DNA of 64,000 nucleotides from Didymella arachidicola (GCA_016630955.3 CM049994.1:1674001-1738000), one strand, 5' to 3'. Shown: positions 20,530 through 33,050, counted from the first letter of the stretch. A program made the numbers and translations. The notes: a model not told the origin generated them from the letters alone.

Positions 20530-21755
20530 CGGCCTCCCTATGTACCATCATACTCTGCCGCAGACATCCTGAACATTCTTCAAGCTCCACGCGTTGGATT
20601 TGTCAGGCATGGTCGTTGCGCTGTCTCAAATTCGCGAAGTTTTTGTTCTTCGCCGATCGCTCGCCGCAGAAAGGCGCCTAACACTATGACTTCACCGCAT
20701 CTTGGGGGCGCGTGCGCGATACCATCGTTATCACCAGGGCTGAAGACTGCTAGCACCGAGTCCGATCCGAGGAGAATATTCTTTTAGATTTCGGAGTGGA
20801 GATGGACGTTGAAACGGAGTGGGATGAATCGGGCCGCAGCAACGTGTGAAGGACCCACACTTTCCGTGTGACATCCCCGTCACACCTGTCGCAAGGTTTA
20901 GTTCCCGTTCAAGGTAGATCGTGACATCAGTCGAATGTGCTAGATGCAAGTGCCGATGTGTCGTGATCTTTGCTACAGATCTGTCTCTGCGTATGATAAG
21001 AACATGCCAAGAGTTGCTTGTATGGCTGCCGAAGGCAACTCAGGCCGCACTCGTCCGACTGCATTCCTATTGCGGTGAGCATGCTTGCATATCGTTATCG
21101 GCCTGGAACGTGCGAGCGGGTGAAGCTCCGGTGAAATGCGCAGCTTTTCTTTGGCGCCACGCTCTTCGATTGGTTCATGCCGGGTCCTGCGAGGAGTGAC
21201 TTTTGTGGACAAAGTCGCGATCTGAGGATACCTTCTAGAGCAATGCTTTGCGTTGAATATAGATACTGGCTGCTTCCACCTCTAAACAAAATCGTTCCTA
21301 GTCCACATTCTCGCGAAAATCATACCGCCAAGAACGCGATCTCTTGGATGTGACAGTACTCGATATTTGCAACGGCACACCGCTCTCATTGTGACGCCAG
21401 TAAGAGGAATGCCGTTGCGATATCCTGGAGTTAGACCCAGTCAGGTATAACGAGCCACAAGACTGCGGCCGAAATGTGGTAAGTAACGCCCGTGGAGAGA
21501 AAGTCCAAGGAGCCGATATCCGTGCTTCCCTAGGTGCTGTAACCATGTGACAAGGTCGACGAAAGTTCAATCCAACTCTGTATGACACGTTCGTGTCGGT
21601 CACAGTCTGTGTTCATCCCAAAATTCTGTTTTGTAGATTTTCGAGGTATGGGTGACATGCGGAAATGTCGATGCTGCTTGGCGTTAGCCTGAGTGTGTGC
21701 ATAGGCGGTGACAAACTTGCAAGAAAGGCGGGGTAAACGAGTTGTAGATGCTGCA
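20530..21755. other. Intergenic stretch, no gene recognised
   Basis: The short frames present lack any recognisable domain or coherent codon pattern. The left part is presumably the promoter of the alcohol dehydrogenase gene. I see no tRNA, repeat or transposon signature. Confidence 0.5.
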
Positions 21756-22241
21756 TCACTCGAGAATGCTCGAAATCCACTTCATGCCCTTCTTCAAGGC
21801 AATGGCCACCTCATCGTCGTCCTGCCAGCGGAACTTGACCTGGTACAAGTCGACTTTGGGCGGCTTTTCGCCGGTAGAGGTGATCCTCGCAAGAATGTCG
21901 CGCTCCTGGTCAAACAGAATGACTTTTAACACTTTCTCATCAGAGACGAGCTTGCAAAGCGCTGCCCACTCCGACTTTGTCACACCTCGGGTAGTGAGGA
22001 CAGGAACGTTGTCTTCGTAATGGCAAACGATGGGCATCTCGACAGTGACACCGCGTTGCGCAGAAGTCAGGTTGAGCTTCAACTTACGCTCTCCGAAGCC
22101 GTGTGTGGAGCCGTAAAGGGTCTGCCAGAGTCCCTTGTAGTGGGACAATCGCATGTGGGCGACCAATTCGGAGGTCATAGCGGGTAGAGATTCGATGATG
22201 GACAAAAGTATGTTGCCAGAAGTCGGCAGGTGAGAGTTCAT
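21756..22241 (-). CDS. Hypothetical protein, 161 residues
   Basis: A single-exon frame from ATG 22241 (MNSHLPTSGNILLSIIESLP). The composition is that of a soluble folded protein. It has mixed charged and hydrophobic segments (RKLKLNLTSAQRGVTVEMPIVCHYED, YQVKFRWQDDDEVAIALKKGMKWISSILE) with no signal peptide, membrane segment or known catalytic motif. I do not recognise the family. The even amino-acid usage makes it look like a real gene. The next clear gene downstream is the alcohol dehydrogenase on the same strand. Confidence 0.6.
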   Translation of the reverse strand: MNSHLPTSGNILLSIIESLPAMTSELVAHMRLSHYKGLWQTLYGSTHGFGERKLKLNLTSAQRGVTVEMPIVCHYEDNVPVLTTRGVTKSEWAALCKLVSDEKVLKVILFDQERDILARITSTGEKPPKVDLYQVKFRWQDDDEVAIALKKGMKWISSILE

Positions 22242-23462
22242 GATTTAAGTCTCCCGTTATTGAAAGTGATGCTCTCATAACGCCTGACCTGTGACGGAAT
22301 CTCTCCACGTTGGTGACTCGACTCCCGAATTGGTAGGTGTCTCATGTATTGTGGTCTAGCGCGGTGAAGCTTTGGTGTTAGGCAATTGACCGCTATTCCA
22401 AGGCAAGTGGGTCCCGGCAAGCATCTCATTGGAGGATCGTTCGATCGTCAGGTACTTCCGTTCGCGTGAACTTGCTTTGAGAAATGTGTTGTCAAGAGCA
22501 ACGCTCTGGCGGCAATTGCACATGCGCTGCGGCTAGATCGCCATATGTAAGTCAGTCTTGTGGAAGTATAATTGCACCAACCAGATTTGCTATTCAGCAA
22601 TCTTAGCAGACACTCTGACAAAGCGTGACGCTTTTTGTGACGCTGGTGCTCGAGGCTCTGGGCCTTTGACGTGGCCAAGTCGCCTCACGGATCAGAAACG
22701 CGAGGTTGACACGTCTGTACCTTTGTAAGCAACGCTCAGATCTCATTATTGGCGTCACAGCACCCAACAACACCCGTCAAGAGAATTTCACGGTTGCACT
22801 TGACTGAAGCGATGTCCGCTGCTGACTCGGGGCGCAGTGTGGAGGTGGAGAGACGTGGCAGCGGCAGGGTGTCGATGGCGAAAGGAGCACGTGCATGCCG
22901 CTGGCACACGTGACCAGTCTTATCCAAAGATCTCTCGAAGGCCTCGACAGTCCCCAGCCCTTTGTCTAAAGGCGCCTTGCAAACCTCGCAGAACGCCTCA
23001 TTTCAGCCTTTCCGTGCGCAGCTACCGGTAGGATGGAGGCTGACGCTGTTCAATCACGCTCAGGCGCTTCCGATTCCCTGAACAAGACACAGCACACCAC
23101 CTGACGTCTGTCTCACGTTCATAATACAAGCGAAGCTCTCCATGCCTCATCAGCAAGCGCTCCTCTTAGCCTCGATGCGCGCGCAACGCAAGCGCAAGAT
23201 GCGACAGAAGGCTGATCTATGCCCTCAGCTGAAGGTGCACGGTGACGTGGCGCTTTCTGGCCCCCAGATTATGCAGCTATGCTCCGCCTCCATACAGAGC
23301 CGCAGGCGCCAGACAAAGTCGTTCGACCCGCCCGCGAACGGCTCGCTCCATCCCTCCCGGTTCCAAATTGTTTATTCTTCCTGAGTGTTTTCGAGGTCGC
23401 TTTGATTGCACACTCTACGTGTCTCTGAAAAAATCATAATTGTTACCTTTTATTCATTCCAG
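22242..23462. other. Intergenic stretch, no gene recognised
   Basis: No credible frame or repeat is seen. It probably holds the divergent promoters of the 161-residue protein gene and the CorA-like gene. Confidence 0.5.
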
Positions 23463-25274
23463 ATGACGACCGTTCCATTGACACGTCTGAGAGGTAACCC
23501 TCAGAATGGCAAGTGTCCGACTAAGATTAAGACACGGACGGCCACTCCCAGCCCGGGGCCAGGCGCGAGTCCGCCAGGCACAGAGCGTGTCGGGGAATGG
23601 TTGTGTGCCGATGGTAGTTGTCCCTGTCTTGCCTACCGAGCTGGACTAATTGTACCGCAGGGCCTTACCGAAGATACATTGAGGCACTTAGCGAGACCAA
23701 TCCTGGTCTGAAAACTGCAGATCCGAACAACAAGAAACACCCGTTGACGATGAACAGTGCGACAGTTGTCATGCTTGAGGCGCAAGCCGACGGTCCTCCT
23801 CAGTTTACATCGAAGGAATTCGATAGTTGCACAGATCTTGACACACACTTCCAGAACTCGCCTCACGATCACCAATATCGGAGGATCTACATCATGGAAG
23901 GTCTAGCACGTGATTATGTTGCCACGATAGGCGGCCATTTCTTCATGGAGCCTACGTTCTGGCTACGTCAAGAACGTACCTGCATCTGGAGCAATGAATT
24001 CACCCCCGTTAGCGATGCGTTGCCACAGCCTAGCTTGCTCAAGCCTGATCACGCTTTTCACGTACAGTACTGTGAACTTCGAGAGTTCAACAAGGCTTTG
24101 GAAAACACGCCGTTTTTTTGCAACAGGACCCGCAGACATGTTGGTATGACGGCAGCACGAGAGCGCGAGAACACTACTACGGCCATCATGAGAAGAAAGG
24201 TCAGCTGGTGGTGTGAGAAGACGAATAGCGGTGGCTGGGATGGTGCGAGACCCCATGGACAGAGCCTGTTATCCTGCTGATATTGTGGCAGTTGTCATAC
24301 TTTGCGATCCAATATTGGAGGAACTGCATCCGCCCCCGAAGGAGGTGAAGAATGAGGAGGGAATCCCACGTCTTGTTGACCTCGATCCTCGTGATCTGAT
24401 CAACACGCCGTTTCAAGGAGGCTACGTCGACTTCGTACCGCCACCGCGGCCTGAGCGTGGACGGTCCCCTGCTGACACCACGATACCCCCTAAATCGCCT
24501 CACCCACACATGTCCATGTTGCGCGACCTTGAATACTACTACATGTTCAACTCTCATCATATTCAGGAACAGGGCTGGAAGGATCCAAGCATTTCTGCCA
24601 TTTTTCTGAAGAAGATCGTTGCCGCTCATTATCTTCAACTCGCCGACTACATCAAAGCCATGCTGCCCTCGTTGGAGCTGAAGCTCGCTACTGCATGGGT
24701 AGAAGAGCATGAACAGTGGAAGCAACTCGGTACCATTTCGCGGCGGTGTGGCAACTATCGGGACGATATTGAAGATACGATTCTGAGTTTAGGTTACCCT
24801 CTTGACATTCCCAAGGAAAAGAAGACTGCCAGAGACTGGACGGACTGCGAGCTCGACTATCAATACGTATATCACCGTCTCAAGGTTCTCAAAGAGCGTG
24901 CAGACAACCTCATGTCATCCATGACGGGGCTTGCCAGCATCGCTGGCAATCGACAGAACCTCGAAGAAGCGAAACGGGTGAAGCGGCTCAATCTCCTGGC
25001 GCTGTTGTTCATACCACTCGCGTACACTAGCAGTCTGTTCAGCATGCAGGACAAGTACGCACCCAACGCGCCGCAATTCTGGGTGTATTGGGTGTGCGCA
25101 ATAGGCGTCGTCATTTTCACATCGATTGTGACGTGGGTTCTGGACCGCGCGCTCGACGAAGAAGCGCAATGGACCTTGGATTCATTCAAGAACATTCAGC
25201 TCTGGGGTGCTAGAGGAGCGCCACAGCAAATGAAGAGGACCAAAGGAACGAATATATGGGGCACGAAGCGATGA
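23463..25274 (+). CDS. CorA-like Mg2+ transporter family protein
   Basis: The proposed structure has three exons, 23463-23493, 23661-24242 and 24292-25274, giving 531 residues. Intron 2 (49 nt, GTGCGA...GGCAG) is needed to join WWCEKTNSGGWD to VVILCDPILEEL in frame. Intron 1 (167 nt) ends CTAAT...CGCAG and keeps phase, so that MTTVPLTRLRG joins PYRRYIEALSETNPGL. It is less certain, and a shorter protein could start at ATG 23750. The C-terminal half is a long helical region (YHRLKVLKERADNLMSSMTGLASI). Two membrane helices follow (LNLLALLFIPLAYTSSLFSM and FWVYWVCAIGVVIFTSIVTWV), the CorA layout. The usual GMN motif is replaced by FSMQD, so Mg2+ transport is only inferred. Confidence 0.85.
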
Positions 25275-25548
25275 GCGCGGACGCCCTGCGGAGGGAATGG
25301 CCGCGAGACATGTAGCGTGCGATGAGCGTAAGAAGAACCCCATTTCGTTTGAGGAATCGTGTTCGGGGCCCGTGCATGCGGAGGTGATGCCTCAGAAAAA
25401 AACGGGATTCTTCGTAGCGAGTAGTTTTGACCACATTGTAATTGCCAGACTATCCCAGAACGGAAGCGGTCAGTGGCAGAATTTTGCGGCCAGCACCCGA
25501 GTCGACAACACTCGTCGCCTCGCCTTCCACCCCCGCGCTGAGCATGTT

Positions 25549-26929
25549 ATGCTACGCTCCTTCCTCCGCACGATAGCACGAGCCATGGCCGCGCCCGCCT
25601 CGGAGGCTCCCAAAGTCCCGATCCCGAAGAATGGCGTCGACTACCGCGGCTGCGTGGTGCTGGCGCCCATGGTGCGCTCCGGCGAGCTGCCGTCGCGGCT
25701 GCTGGCGCTCAAGTACGGCGCAGACCTTGTCTGGGGTGGGCACAGCGACGGGCCCGCGGTGCGATGAGACGCTGACGGCTGCTGCAGGCCCCGAGACCAT
25801 CGACCGCGCCATGATCGGCACGACGCGCCGCCTCAACCCGCACACCAACACGCTCGAGTGGTCGCGCCTGCCGACGTCGAAGCTCAAGAACCCGCACCTC
25901 GACCCGGCCAACCGCGAGTCGGTGCTGTACCGCATCCACCCGCAGCTGGAGCACCGCCGCCTGATCTTCCAGCTGGGCACCGCCAACCCGGCGCTGGCCG
26001 TCGAGGCCGCCAGGATGGTCGCCGCCGACGTCGCGGGCATCGACGTCAACTCGGGCTGTCCGAAGCCCTTCAGCACGGCGGGCGGCATGGGCGCGGCGCT
26101 GCTCAAGACGCCCGACCTGCTGTGCGACATCCTGACCAGCCTCGTCGAGCACGTCGGCCGGCCCTTTGAGATTGGCATCAGCGTCAAGATCCGCATCCTC
26201 GACGACCCGGCCGACACGCGCGCGCTCGTCAGTCGCCTGGTCCAGACGGGCATCACGGGACTCACAGTGCACTGCCGCACCACGCCCATGCGGCCCCGCG
26301 AGCGCGCCATCCGCGGCCAGCTCAGGATGGTTGGCGACATCTGCCGCGCCGCCGGCGTCGCCTGCGTCATGAACGGCGACGTGACGAGCCGCAGCGAGGC
26401 CCTCCAGCTCATGAAGGACTTCGCCGTCGACGGCGCCATGATCGCCACCGAGGCCGAGAAGAACCCCTCGTGCTTCCGCCCCGACGCCGAGGGCGGCCCG
26501 CACGAGTGGAAGACCAACTGGAAAATCGTCGTCGCCGAGTACATGAAGCTCGCGCTGCTCGTCGAGAACAGGTGGGGCAACACAAAGTACCTCCTCGGCC
26601 AGATGATCCCCGGCAGGGAGGACGCCTACAAGAAGATGAACCAGAGCAAATGCTACGCCGACGTCATCAGGGCCCTGGGCCTGGAGAACGAAGACGGGCT
26701 GCTGGAGAAGGCGGAAGTGGTGGACGAGCACCTGGGCATCCCCAAGGCGCAGTTGACGCCCGCACAGAAGCGCCAACGCGTCAAGGAGAGCCTGGAGGTC
26801 GGCGAGAAGGAGAAAGACGCTGGGCCCAAGGACGAGCCCACCGCAAAGAGGGCCAAGGTGCCCGACTCGGCCGTCATAGACGGCACCATGGCGTCCACAG
26901 CAGAAGTCGCAACTGCTCTGACTGCATAG
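25549..26929 (+). CDS. tRNA-dihydrouridine synthase, Dus2-like
   Basis: Two exons, 25549-25735 and 25788-26929, are joined over a 52-nt GT-AG intron with a CTGAC branch site, giving 442 residues. The join reads GADLVWG then PETIDRAMIG, as in the family. Starts at 25549 (MLRSFLRTIARAM) or 25585 (MAAPASEAPK) are both possible; the longer one could add a mitochondrial-type leader. FMN-barrel motifs are VVLAPMVRSGELPSR, FQLGTANP, DVNSGCPKPFS with catalytic Cys153, GISVKIRI, GLTVHCRTTPMR and CVMNGDV. The family reduces a uridine of the tRNA D-loop using NADPH. The C-terminus is charged and low-complexity. The gene is very GC-rich at third positions, unlike the nearby transposons. Confidence 0.93.
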
Positions 26930-27133
26930 GCGCACACTGAAGCAGTGAGCACAGACGCGAAAAGGAGGACATTTGTTTTGCATTGCGTGGGGTATAAGGC
27001 CGGCGTTGAAACAAGCATTTACAGGAAGGAAACGACGCCCGCGGGCAGACGAAAGAAACAGACTCAACTCCAACATCAATCTACCTCTGATATATCCCAA
27101 TACCACCCTTTTCTCTCGCCCCGACACACTCGG

Positions 27134-27256
27134 TCACTGCATCGGCGCCCCTGGATTGAACCCCCCGTGTCCCAGTGTGCTGAATAGCACGACGATCATC
27201 CCTATGAAGGCGACCAGCTCGAACGCTGTGAGCGCAATGGTGCCTGCCCGAGACAT
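27134..27256 (-). CDS. Candidate 40-residue membrane microprotein
   Basis: The short frame from ATG 27256 encodes MSRAGTIALTAFELVAFIGM and then 20 more residues ending GGFNPGAPMQ. It contains one strong membrane helix (about residues 7-29, LTAFELVAFIGMIVVLFSTLG) and a Gly/Pro-rich tail. The same frame extends upstream through low-complexity sequence that includes the 27-bp tandem repeat. The context around ATG 27256 (CACGTGGACATGTC) and the composition change there favour the short product. I do not recognise a family. It could also be the last exon of a longer gene. Confidence 0.4.
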   Translation of the reverse strand: MSRAGTIALTAFELVAFIGMIVVLFSTLGHGGFNPGAPMQ

Positions 27257-27325
27257 GTCCACGTGGTGACTGACTGACCGACAGACTAGGAGGAGAAGAA
27301 AGTGGCCTTGTCGAGGAGTGATGCT

Positions 27326-27406
27326 GCAACAGACTGATGATAGGGTGATGCAGCAATAGACTGGTGGTATGGTGGTGCTGCAATAGACTGATGGTAGGGT
27401 GATGCT
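27326..27406. repeat. 27-bp minisatellite, three units
   Basis: Three consecutive 27-bp units, each beginning GCAA(C/T)AGACTG, sit at 27326-27352, 27353-27379 and 27380-27406. Adjacent variants of the GGTGATGCTGC portion extend to about 27425. The unit is a multiple of three and keeps a frame open on the minus strand. Confidence 0.85.
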
Positions 27407-27475
27407 GCGTAGGGTGTTGCTGGTGCTGGTCCTCTTTGGTGCTGGTCCTCTTTCGTGCTGCTGCTTCTTGGTGGC

Positions 27476-27510
27476 AGTGGTGGTGGTGGTGGTGGTGGTG
27501 GTGCTGCTGC
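27476..27510. repeat. GGT/ACC trinucleotide repeat
   Basis: About eleven GGT units run in a row on the plus strand, with GGTGGCAGT just before. It lies upstream of the candidate microprotein on its coding strand (as ACC repeats). Confidence 0.85.
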
Positions 27511-27519
27511 GGCGGCGTT

Positions 27520-28880
27520 GCTCGTGCACTATTGTGTCTGTGTCTGGCGTTGGGTGCGTTGCTCGGTTCAATATCTTATGTGGACTGCAGTGAAGCTGGT
27601 CCAGGGAAGACCGAGAATCGACAAAGGGCTGGATTGAGGAAGGAGCGAGCTTCGATAACAATGCCCGTGTGCATGCGGTAAGATTGGCGAGTGGCTGCAG
27701 CCGCGTGCTAATTGTAATTTCGGTTCCTGAAAACTTTCTCTCTTTGACCTTGTAAGCAGACCCGAACAAGGAATCCTGCTCAGCCTGACTCGGTACTGAT
27801 GTGAAATCGATGGGAACACTTGCTCTGTGTTTACAGACTGATAGTGGCGCTGCGGTCGGCCCGTTTGTAGCTGCTGGAATGTGAACAGAAAACGACACCC
27901 ACGCTCTAGATAACAAGACAATCACCAGCTCGAGCGGTACCTGCGCGATCTATCAAATCTTTCTTTATTGCGTGTGGGCCTGTTCTCTTTACATGTTTCA
28001 CGTCAAATTGGCCGTGCGGTGTTGACTCCCGCGCCGCATCCCACCACGCCGGTATCGTTTGACCAGGGCCCTTCATTGGAGGCGTGCTGCAGCCACCAAC
28101 AACAATTCCACGGCACAGATATCGTGGCGCTGGGCGTGCTCTGCTCGCAAGCCTGCACTGGTGTCCAGCAGCTCGGCCGAGCACTTCCATGCACGCTTAC
28201 CGGTGGCGAGTACTTTGTCTGCTCACCTGACGCCATCGAATAGATTCGTGGCGTTTTACATTGGGTGTTGCGGTCTTAGCCAGCGTGCGTCATCAGCACC
28301 CCAGCGTTTTGGGAATAGGCGCAAAGCATCGTAATTATTGATAGCTGTTAGATTCCATGCTTCCCTCCCAACCGATTCGAGGCTAAGCGAACGGTTACGC
28401 GGCACAACCCGCCTGTCAACACGAGACGCCGATGTGTCTGGCGACAATACAATCATGCTCGCAAACGACAAGAATCGCCAAGGAGCGCATGCTAGGCTTC
28501 TCTGCTGCTCGGTTCAAAGTGCGCAGTGCGGCAAAACACAGTCGCGAATTCAACATAATGAGAGAGAAGCGAGGACGGGGAGTTCTTACTGCTTTAATAA
28601 CGTGGTAGCGTCTTGAAGGCGGGCTCAGCTGCGCCTGTGCTCGCTACTGGAGTCCTTGTTTCATATTGCGCTTGTCCTGGTGGAGGATGAAAGGGAATGC
28701 TTGTATAGCTCGACAAAGCAGAAGAGCAGTTGATGTAAGAGATTAGGCCCTATATCTAAAAGCCTGCAAATAGAGTGCAAGCATTGGAAAGTATTGCTGC
28801 TGCAGAAGAGAGTAGCGCGTTGGTACAGTAGTAAGACAAAAGTTTAGTCGCGGAATCGCGCACAGGGCATAAATATTAAA
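27520..28880. other. Intergenic stretch, no gene recognised
   Basis: Short frames occur on both strands but show no domain, splice structure or membrane pattern I can support. The right part becomes AT-rich just before the transposon end at 28883. Confidence 0.45.
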
Positions 28881-29045
28881 TAACGTACATGTACCGTGTC
28901 CGTGCACTCAATGCGCGCCGACGCTCAACGCGCGCCTTGGCACCTCACAGGAAACACAAAAATGAGGCTATAGAGCCACCTACAATAGCTATTATCACAA
29001 GATCTTGTAGTGGAGTAGTATAGCGATGCTTGCGATTAATTTGGC

Positions 29046-30916
29046 TTATTTGTATTTACTTGGAAGCCTGACGTTGCGGCCGCGCGACGTCGTGATTGGT
29101 GTAGGGGATAAGGTGACGTCCGCGACGTTACCACCACCTATAGCATTACTAACACGTTTCTGACGCTTCTGCTTCTGTGTAAGTGCTGTTAAAGCTTTAC
29201 GCTTACCCTTTTGGGATAATTGTATAGCTTTAGTAGCGTTGTAAGCCTCTTTCTGACGCTGTTTTTCAGCTGCCTGTTCAGCCTTCTCCTTTACACGGGC
29301 TGCCTTAGCTGCTGCTGCGGCCTCACGCTTCTCCTGAGCTATCTTCTCATTGTATAGCTTATTGGCAGCCCTAAGCTTCTTCATCTCACTCTTTTGGAGT
29401 TGTTGTTCAAGCTTCTCACGCTCATAGACTTGTTGACGGTACTGTGACTCCCTGACCTTTCTTGGGGACCAAAAGATCGAGCCACCGTGATACTCCTTAC
29501 GTTGTTGGAGACTTAGGGGCTTACCACGCTTCTTGTGCTTCTTTTGATCTAGTATGTGCTGCTGGAGTCCCTCGTTTTGGTGTGTAAGAAGATTGACACG
29601 GGCTGAAAGTGTGTGAATTGCTTCAACAAGCCGGTGTACGTCTTTATTCTGGTGATCCTTGACCTGCTCATTGACTATACGTCTCATCTTCCTCCAATCA
29701 GACGCGCTGAGTACTGACGTTGAGCTCTCTCGTGAGCCTTGGTCGTTGGAGGTAGTGTTGTCGAACCTTTTGAGTATAACAGAGGGGTCAGGGGACCATA
29801 TACCAGTGACTTTGAAGGAGTTGATTATAGTAGTTTCCTTGAATAAGGACTGCCACGCCTTCCAGAATAGGGGGAAGAAGTCTCCCTTCTTTATAGCTGA
29901 TAGCCCCTGGTTTATTTCAAGGAAAGCTGTGAGCTCGTTGGAGTAAGCCTGTGAGAGAGGCTTAAACAAGCACACGTCAAGCGGCTGCAACGTGTGGGTT
30001 GAATGGGGAGGAAAGATAGCCAGGAGTATCTTGTTCTTGTAACAATAGTCAATAAAAGCAGGTGTTGTATGTGACCTGTGCCCGTCCAGTATAAGTACCC
30101 GGTACTGACGTCGAGCTTTGTGCTTGGTGTAGCGATCAAACACCTGTTCCAACCAAGCAAGGCCAATATCGTCGTTCGTCCAGCCGGAGGGAGATGAGCT
30201 GACTAATACTGAGTGTTCCCCTGGCTTGATTTCCTCCACCCAACTTGATTGTATATCATTGCTGGCCGACGTGTAGATGAGGCTTGGCGGAAACGCTGAT
30301 CCATCGGCACACACACACGCTAGGAGGGTTATCCACTCACGAGAGCCATCTTGTATAGCTTCTCTGACCCTCTTTTTAACCCACATCTGCTTACTGAACA
30401 CCCGTTTTGAACGACCTGTGACGCCAATCAAGAAGCCCTTCTCATCTATATTGTATGTGTGCCGTGGCTTAACGTCGTACTCGGCGAATTTGGAGTGTAG
30501 AAGATCATAGTAGAGGCTATACTTAGCCCCTGAGTCAGCTTGGTGACGATTGCGATCCATGCTGGTTGTCCACTTAGAGACTAGTTGCTCAGGGTGACGG
30601 TGGAGGAAGCGGGTAACCCAGCCTTCGGAGACAGGTTTTTGAGCAATCTGGGACGCGTATTTTTGTACAAGAGGTCTCCAGGAGGCAGACATCGCTCTGT
30701 TAGCTCTTGTATGTGATGTATAAGCTGCTTCTCTTGTTGTGGGGTGAGTTTTCGTCGTTCTATTGACGCGGCTTTGCGGGGTTGTGTAAGGCGTTGGTGC
30801 CTCCGCGTCAAAGTTGAGCGTACAACACCATGTTTTTCAGCTATCTTTGTATATATTAATTCCTCGCCAAGCTGTAGGGCGTTAATCTCAGCAAGCGCGT
30901 CATCAATTGGAGCCAT
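29046..30916 (-). pseudogene. Pogo-like transposase with one frameshift (left member of fused pair)
   Basis: The start is ATG 30916 (MAPIDDALAEINALQLGEELIYTKI). The HTH part runs to ELTERCLPP. There, near 30685, one base appears missing, and the frame continues as RPLVQKYASQIAQKPVSEGWVTRFL to the stop at 29046. Relatives read LPPTRHMIQNFA at this point. The DDE motifs are YNIDEKGF, LILDGHRSHTTP and HTLQPLDVCLF. The C-terminus is a long Lys/Glu/Ala-rich coiled coil (residues about 470-600) without the CCHC knuckle of the other families. Apart from the frameshift it is open throughout. Confidence 0.88.
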
Positions 30917-31063
30917 AGGTGTAGTGTTGTGTTGTGAAGAAGTTATCGCGTTTTTGGGTTATCCGCGCGTTGAGCGTCGGCGCGCATTGAGTGCACGGAT
31001 TCAACCAATGCACGGTAATCGCGATTCACAACACAACTTCAACGCGTAATTACTCAACCAATA

Positions 31064-32950
31064 ATGCCAGGAATTCAAGAAGCGCTTATTAAGATACGTG
31101 CTCTAAAGCCTGACGAAAAAATTGTATATACAACAATTGCAAAAAAACATGGTGTTGATCGCTCAACATTGTCGCGCGCACATCGACTCAATCAGGTTCC
31201 CCGACACGTCGCTAATGATAATCAACAGAAACTCAGCCAACAACAAGAGTTAGATCTAGTCAAGTATATAGAGGAGCTTTAAAAGCGTCGCTTACCACCT
31301 ACAAGGCATATGATACAGAATTTCGCATCCTCTGTTGCCTTACAACCCTGCTCTGATAGCTGGGTTACGCGCTTCCTGCACCGTTACCACAATCGCCTCA
31401 CATCCCAATAGACTACCGGCATGAACTCAAATCGCCACAACGCTGAGTCAGGGTACAAATATAAGCTATATTTCGAGCTTCTGCAACAGAAGATTACTCA
31501 GTATGAGCTGGAGCCTGAGCACACATACAATATGGATGAGAAGGGCTTCGCGATAGGGGTGCTGGGTAGAACAAAACGGGTGTTCAGCAGGCGTCAATAT
31601 GAGAAGAAGGAGATTAGGCAGGCTCGTCAAGATGGCTCACGTGAGTGGGTGAGCCTCCTGGCCTGCATCTGCGCCGATGGTACTGCTGTTCCCCCAGGCC
31701 TCATCTTTGCGTCAAAGAACTCCACTATCCAGAGCCGCTGGGTGGTGGATATTTAGGCAGGGAAGCACCCCATCCACGTCAACTCTTCGCCTTCAGGATG
31801 GAAAAACAACAACATAGGATTAGCCTGGCTTGAGCAGGTGTTTGACCGTTACACTAAGCCCAAGGCCCGAAGAAAGTACCGCCTCTTAGTTGTGGATGGC
31901 CATGGCAGTCACCTAACGCAGGATTTTATCGAATACTGTCACCACAATCGAATTATACTAGCAGTGTTACCCCCTCACAGTACCCAGACGCTGCAGCCGC
32001 TAGACGTTGTCTGCTTTAAGCCCCTCTCCTCCAACTACGCCTCTGAACTCGACAACCACCTACAGGAGTCTCAAGGCCTCTCCCCACTGTCAAAAGGTGA
32101 CTTCTTTGCCTTGTTTTGGCCTGCCTGGGTACACACGTTTAGGGAAGATCTCATACTCAAGGCCTTTACAGCTACTGGCATGTCCCTAGTAAACCCCGAC
32201 GTTATACTCGATAGGTTCCGCCACACAAGCCCTAGTGGCTCACTCTCAGCTTCCTCTAGTTCTACAGCTTATTCTGCAGAGGACTGGCTCAAAGCTTCTA
32301 CTACCCTTCATGCGGAGGTGAAGGATTCGCGCAGTGTAGGTGCGCGGAAGCTAGGGCAAACTATCCACCATCTATCATCTCAAGTAGAGCTACTTCAGGC
32401 CGAACTAGATGCCCTGCGCAAGAAGCTATACCAGAACAAGAAGCGCCAGAAGCAACCTAATAGGCAGCTAGACCTGCAGCAGCATCAAGAGTATCATGGA
32501 GGTGCAGTAATGTGGTCTCCTCGTGCCTTCCGGGAGGCCCGAGCTCGTGCAGCTGTTCAAGACCAAGAGAGGCAAGAAGAGGAATTAAAAAAGGCAGAAA
32601 TGAAGGAGTTAGCCGCTGCCAATAAGCTATATAACGAGAAGATTGCAGAGGGAAAGCGTGAACAGCGGGTGAGGGAGAAGGCAGCAAGAGACCAGGCCCG
32701 GGCAGAGGAGCGAGCAGCTATAGAGGAACGCAAGGCTCAAAGAGAGCGTGATAAACAAGCCCGGGACGCTGCAAAAGCTGTACAATTACCCCAAAGAGGC
32801 AAGCGCAAGGCTTCACAGTCTGCAGCACCAAGAAAGAAGCAGAATCATGGTGCAGTGGCTGCACGGCGTGGTGGTGTTGCTGCAGAGCCTCCTGCCGCAC
32901 CTCGCACCCATACTACCCGCAGCGGCAGAACAGCAACTCTATATAATTAA
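31064..32950 (+). pseudogene. Pogo-like transposase with three stops (right member of fused pair)
   Basis: A single frame runs from ATG 31064 (MPGIQEALIKIRALKPDEK) to 32950. It is interrupted by TAA at 31280, TAG near 31409 (a Trp position in relatives) and TAG near 31754. DDE motifs are preserved: YNMDEKGFAIG, LLVVDGHGSHLTQ and TQTLQPLDVVCF. The C-terminal coiled coil (EKAARDQARAEERAAIEERKA) and basic tail match the partner transposase. It lacks the knuckle. Confidence 0.9.
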
Positions 32951-33050
32951 TTTATGTAAGAGAACATCATTGCAAAGGCCTACAGAGCACTCCACCAACT
33001 TATATCGTGATAATAGCTATTGTGTGTGGCTCTACAGCCTCAATTTTGTG

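Noticed and set aside
25552..27127. Long minus-strand frames (343 and 472 codons) opposite the Dus2-like gene
   Set aside because: They are antisense shadows caused by high third-position GC in the Dus2-like coding sequence. Their composition has no domain logic.
27257..27925. 263-codon protein extending the microprotein upstream
   Set aside because: The extension is Ser/Thr/Pro low-complexity sequence made by simple repeats, without a plausible domain.
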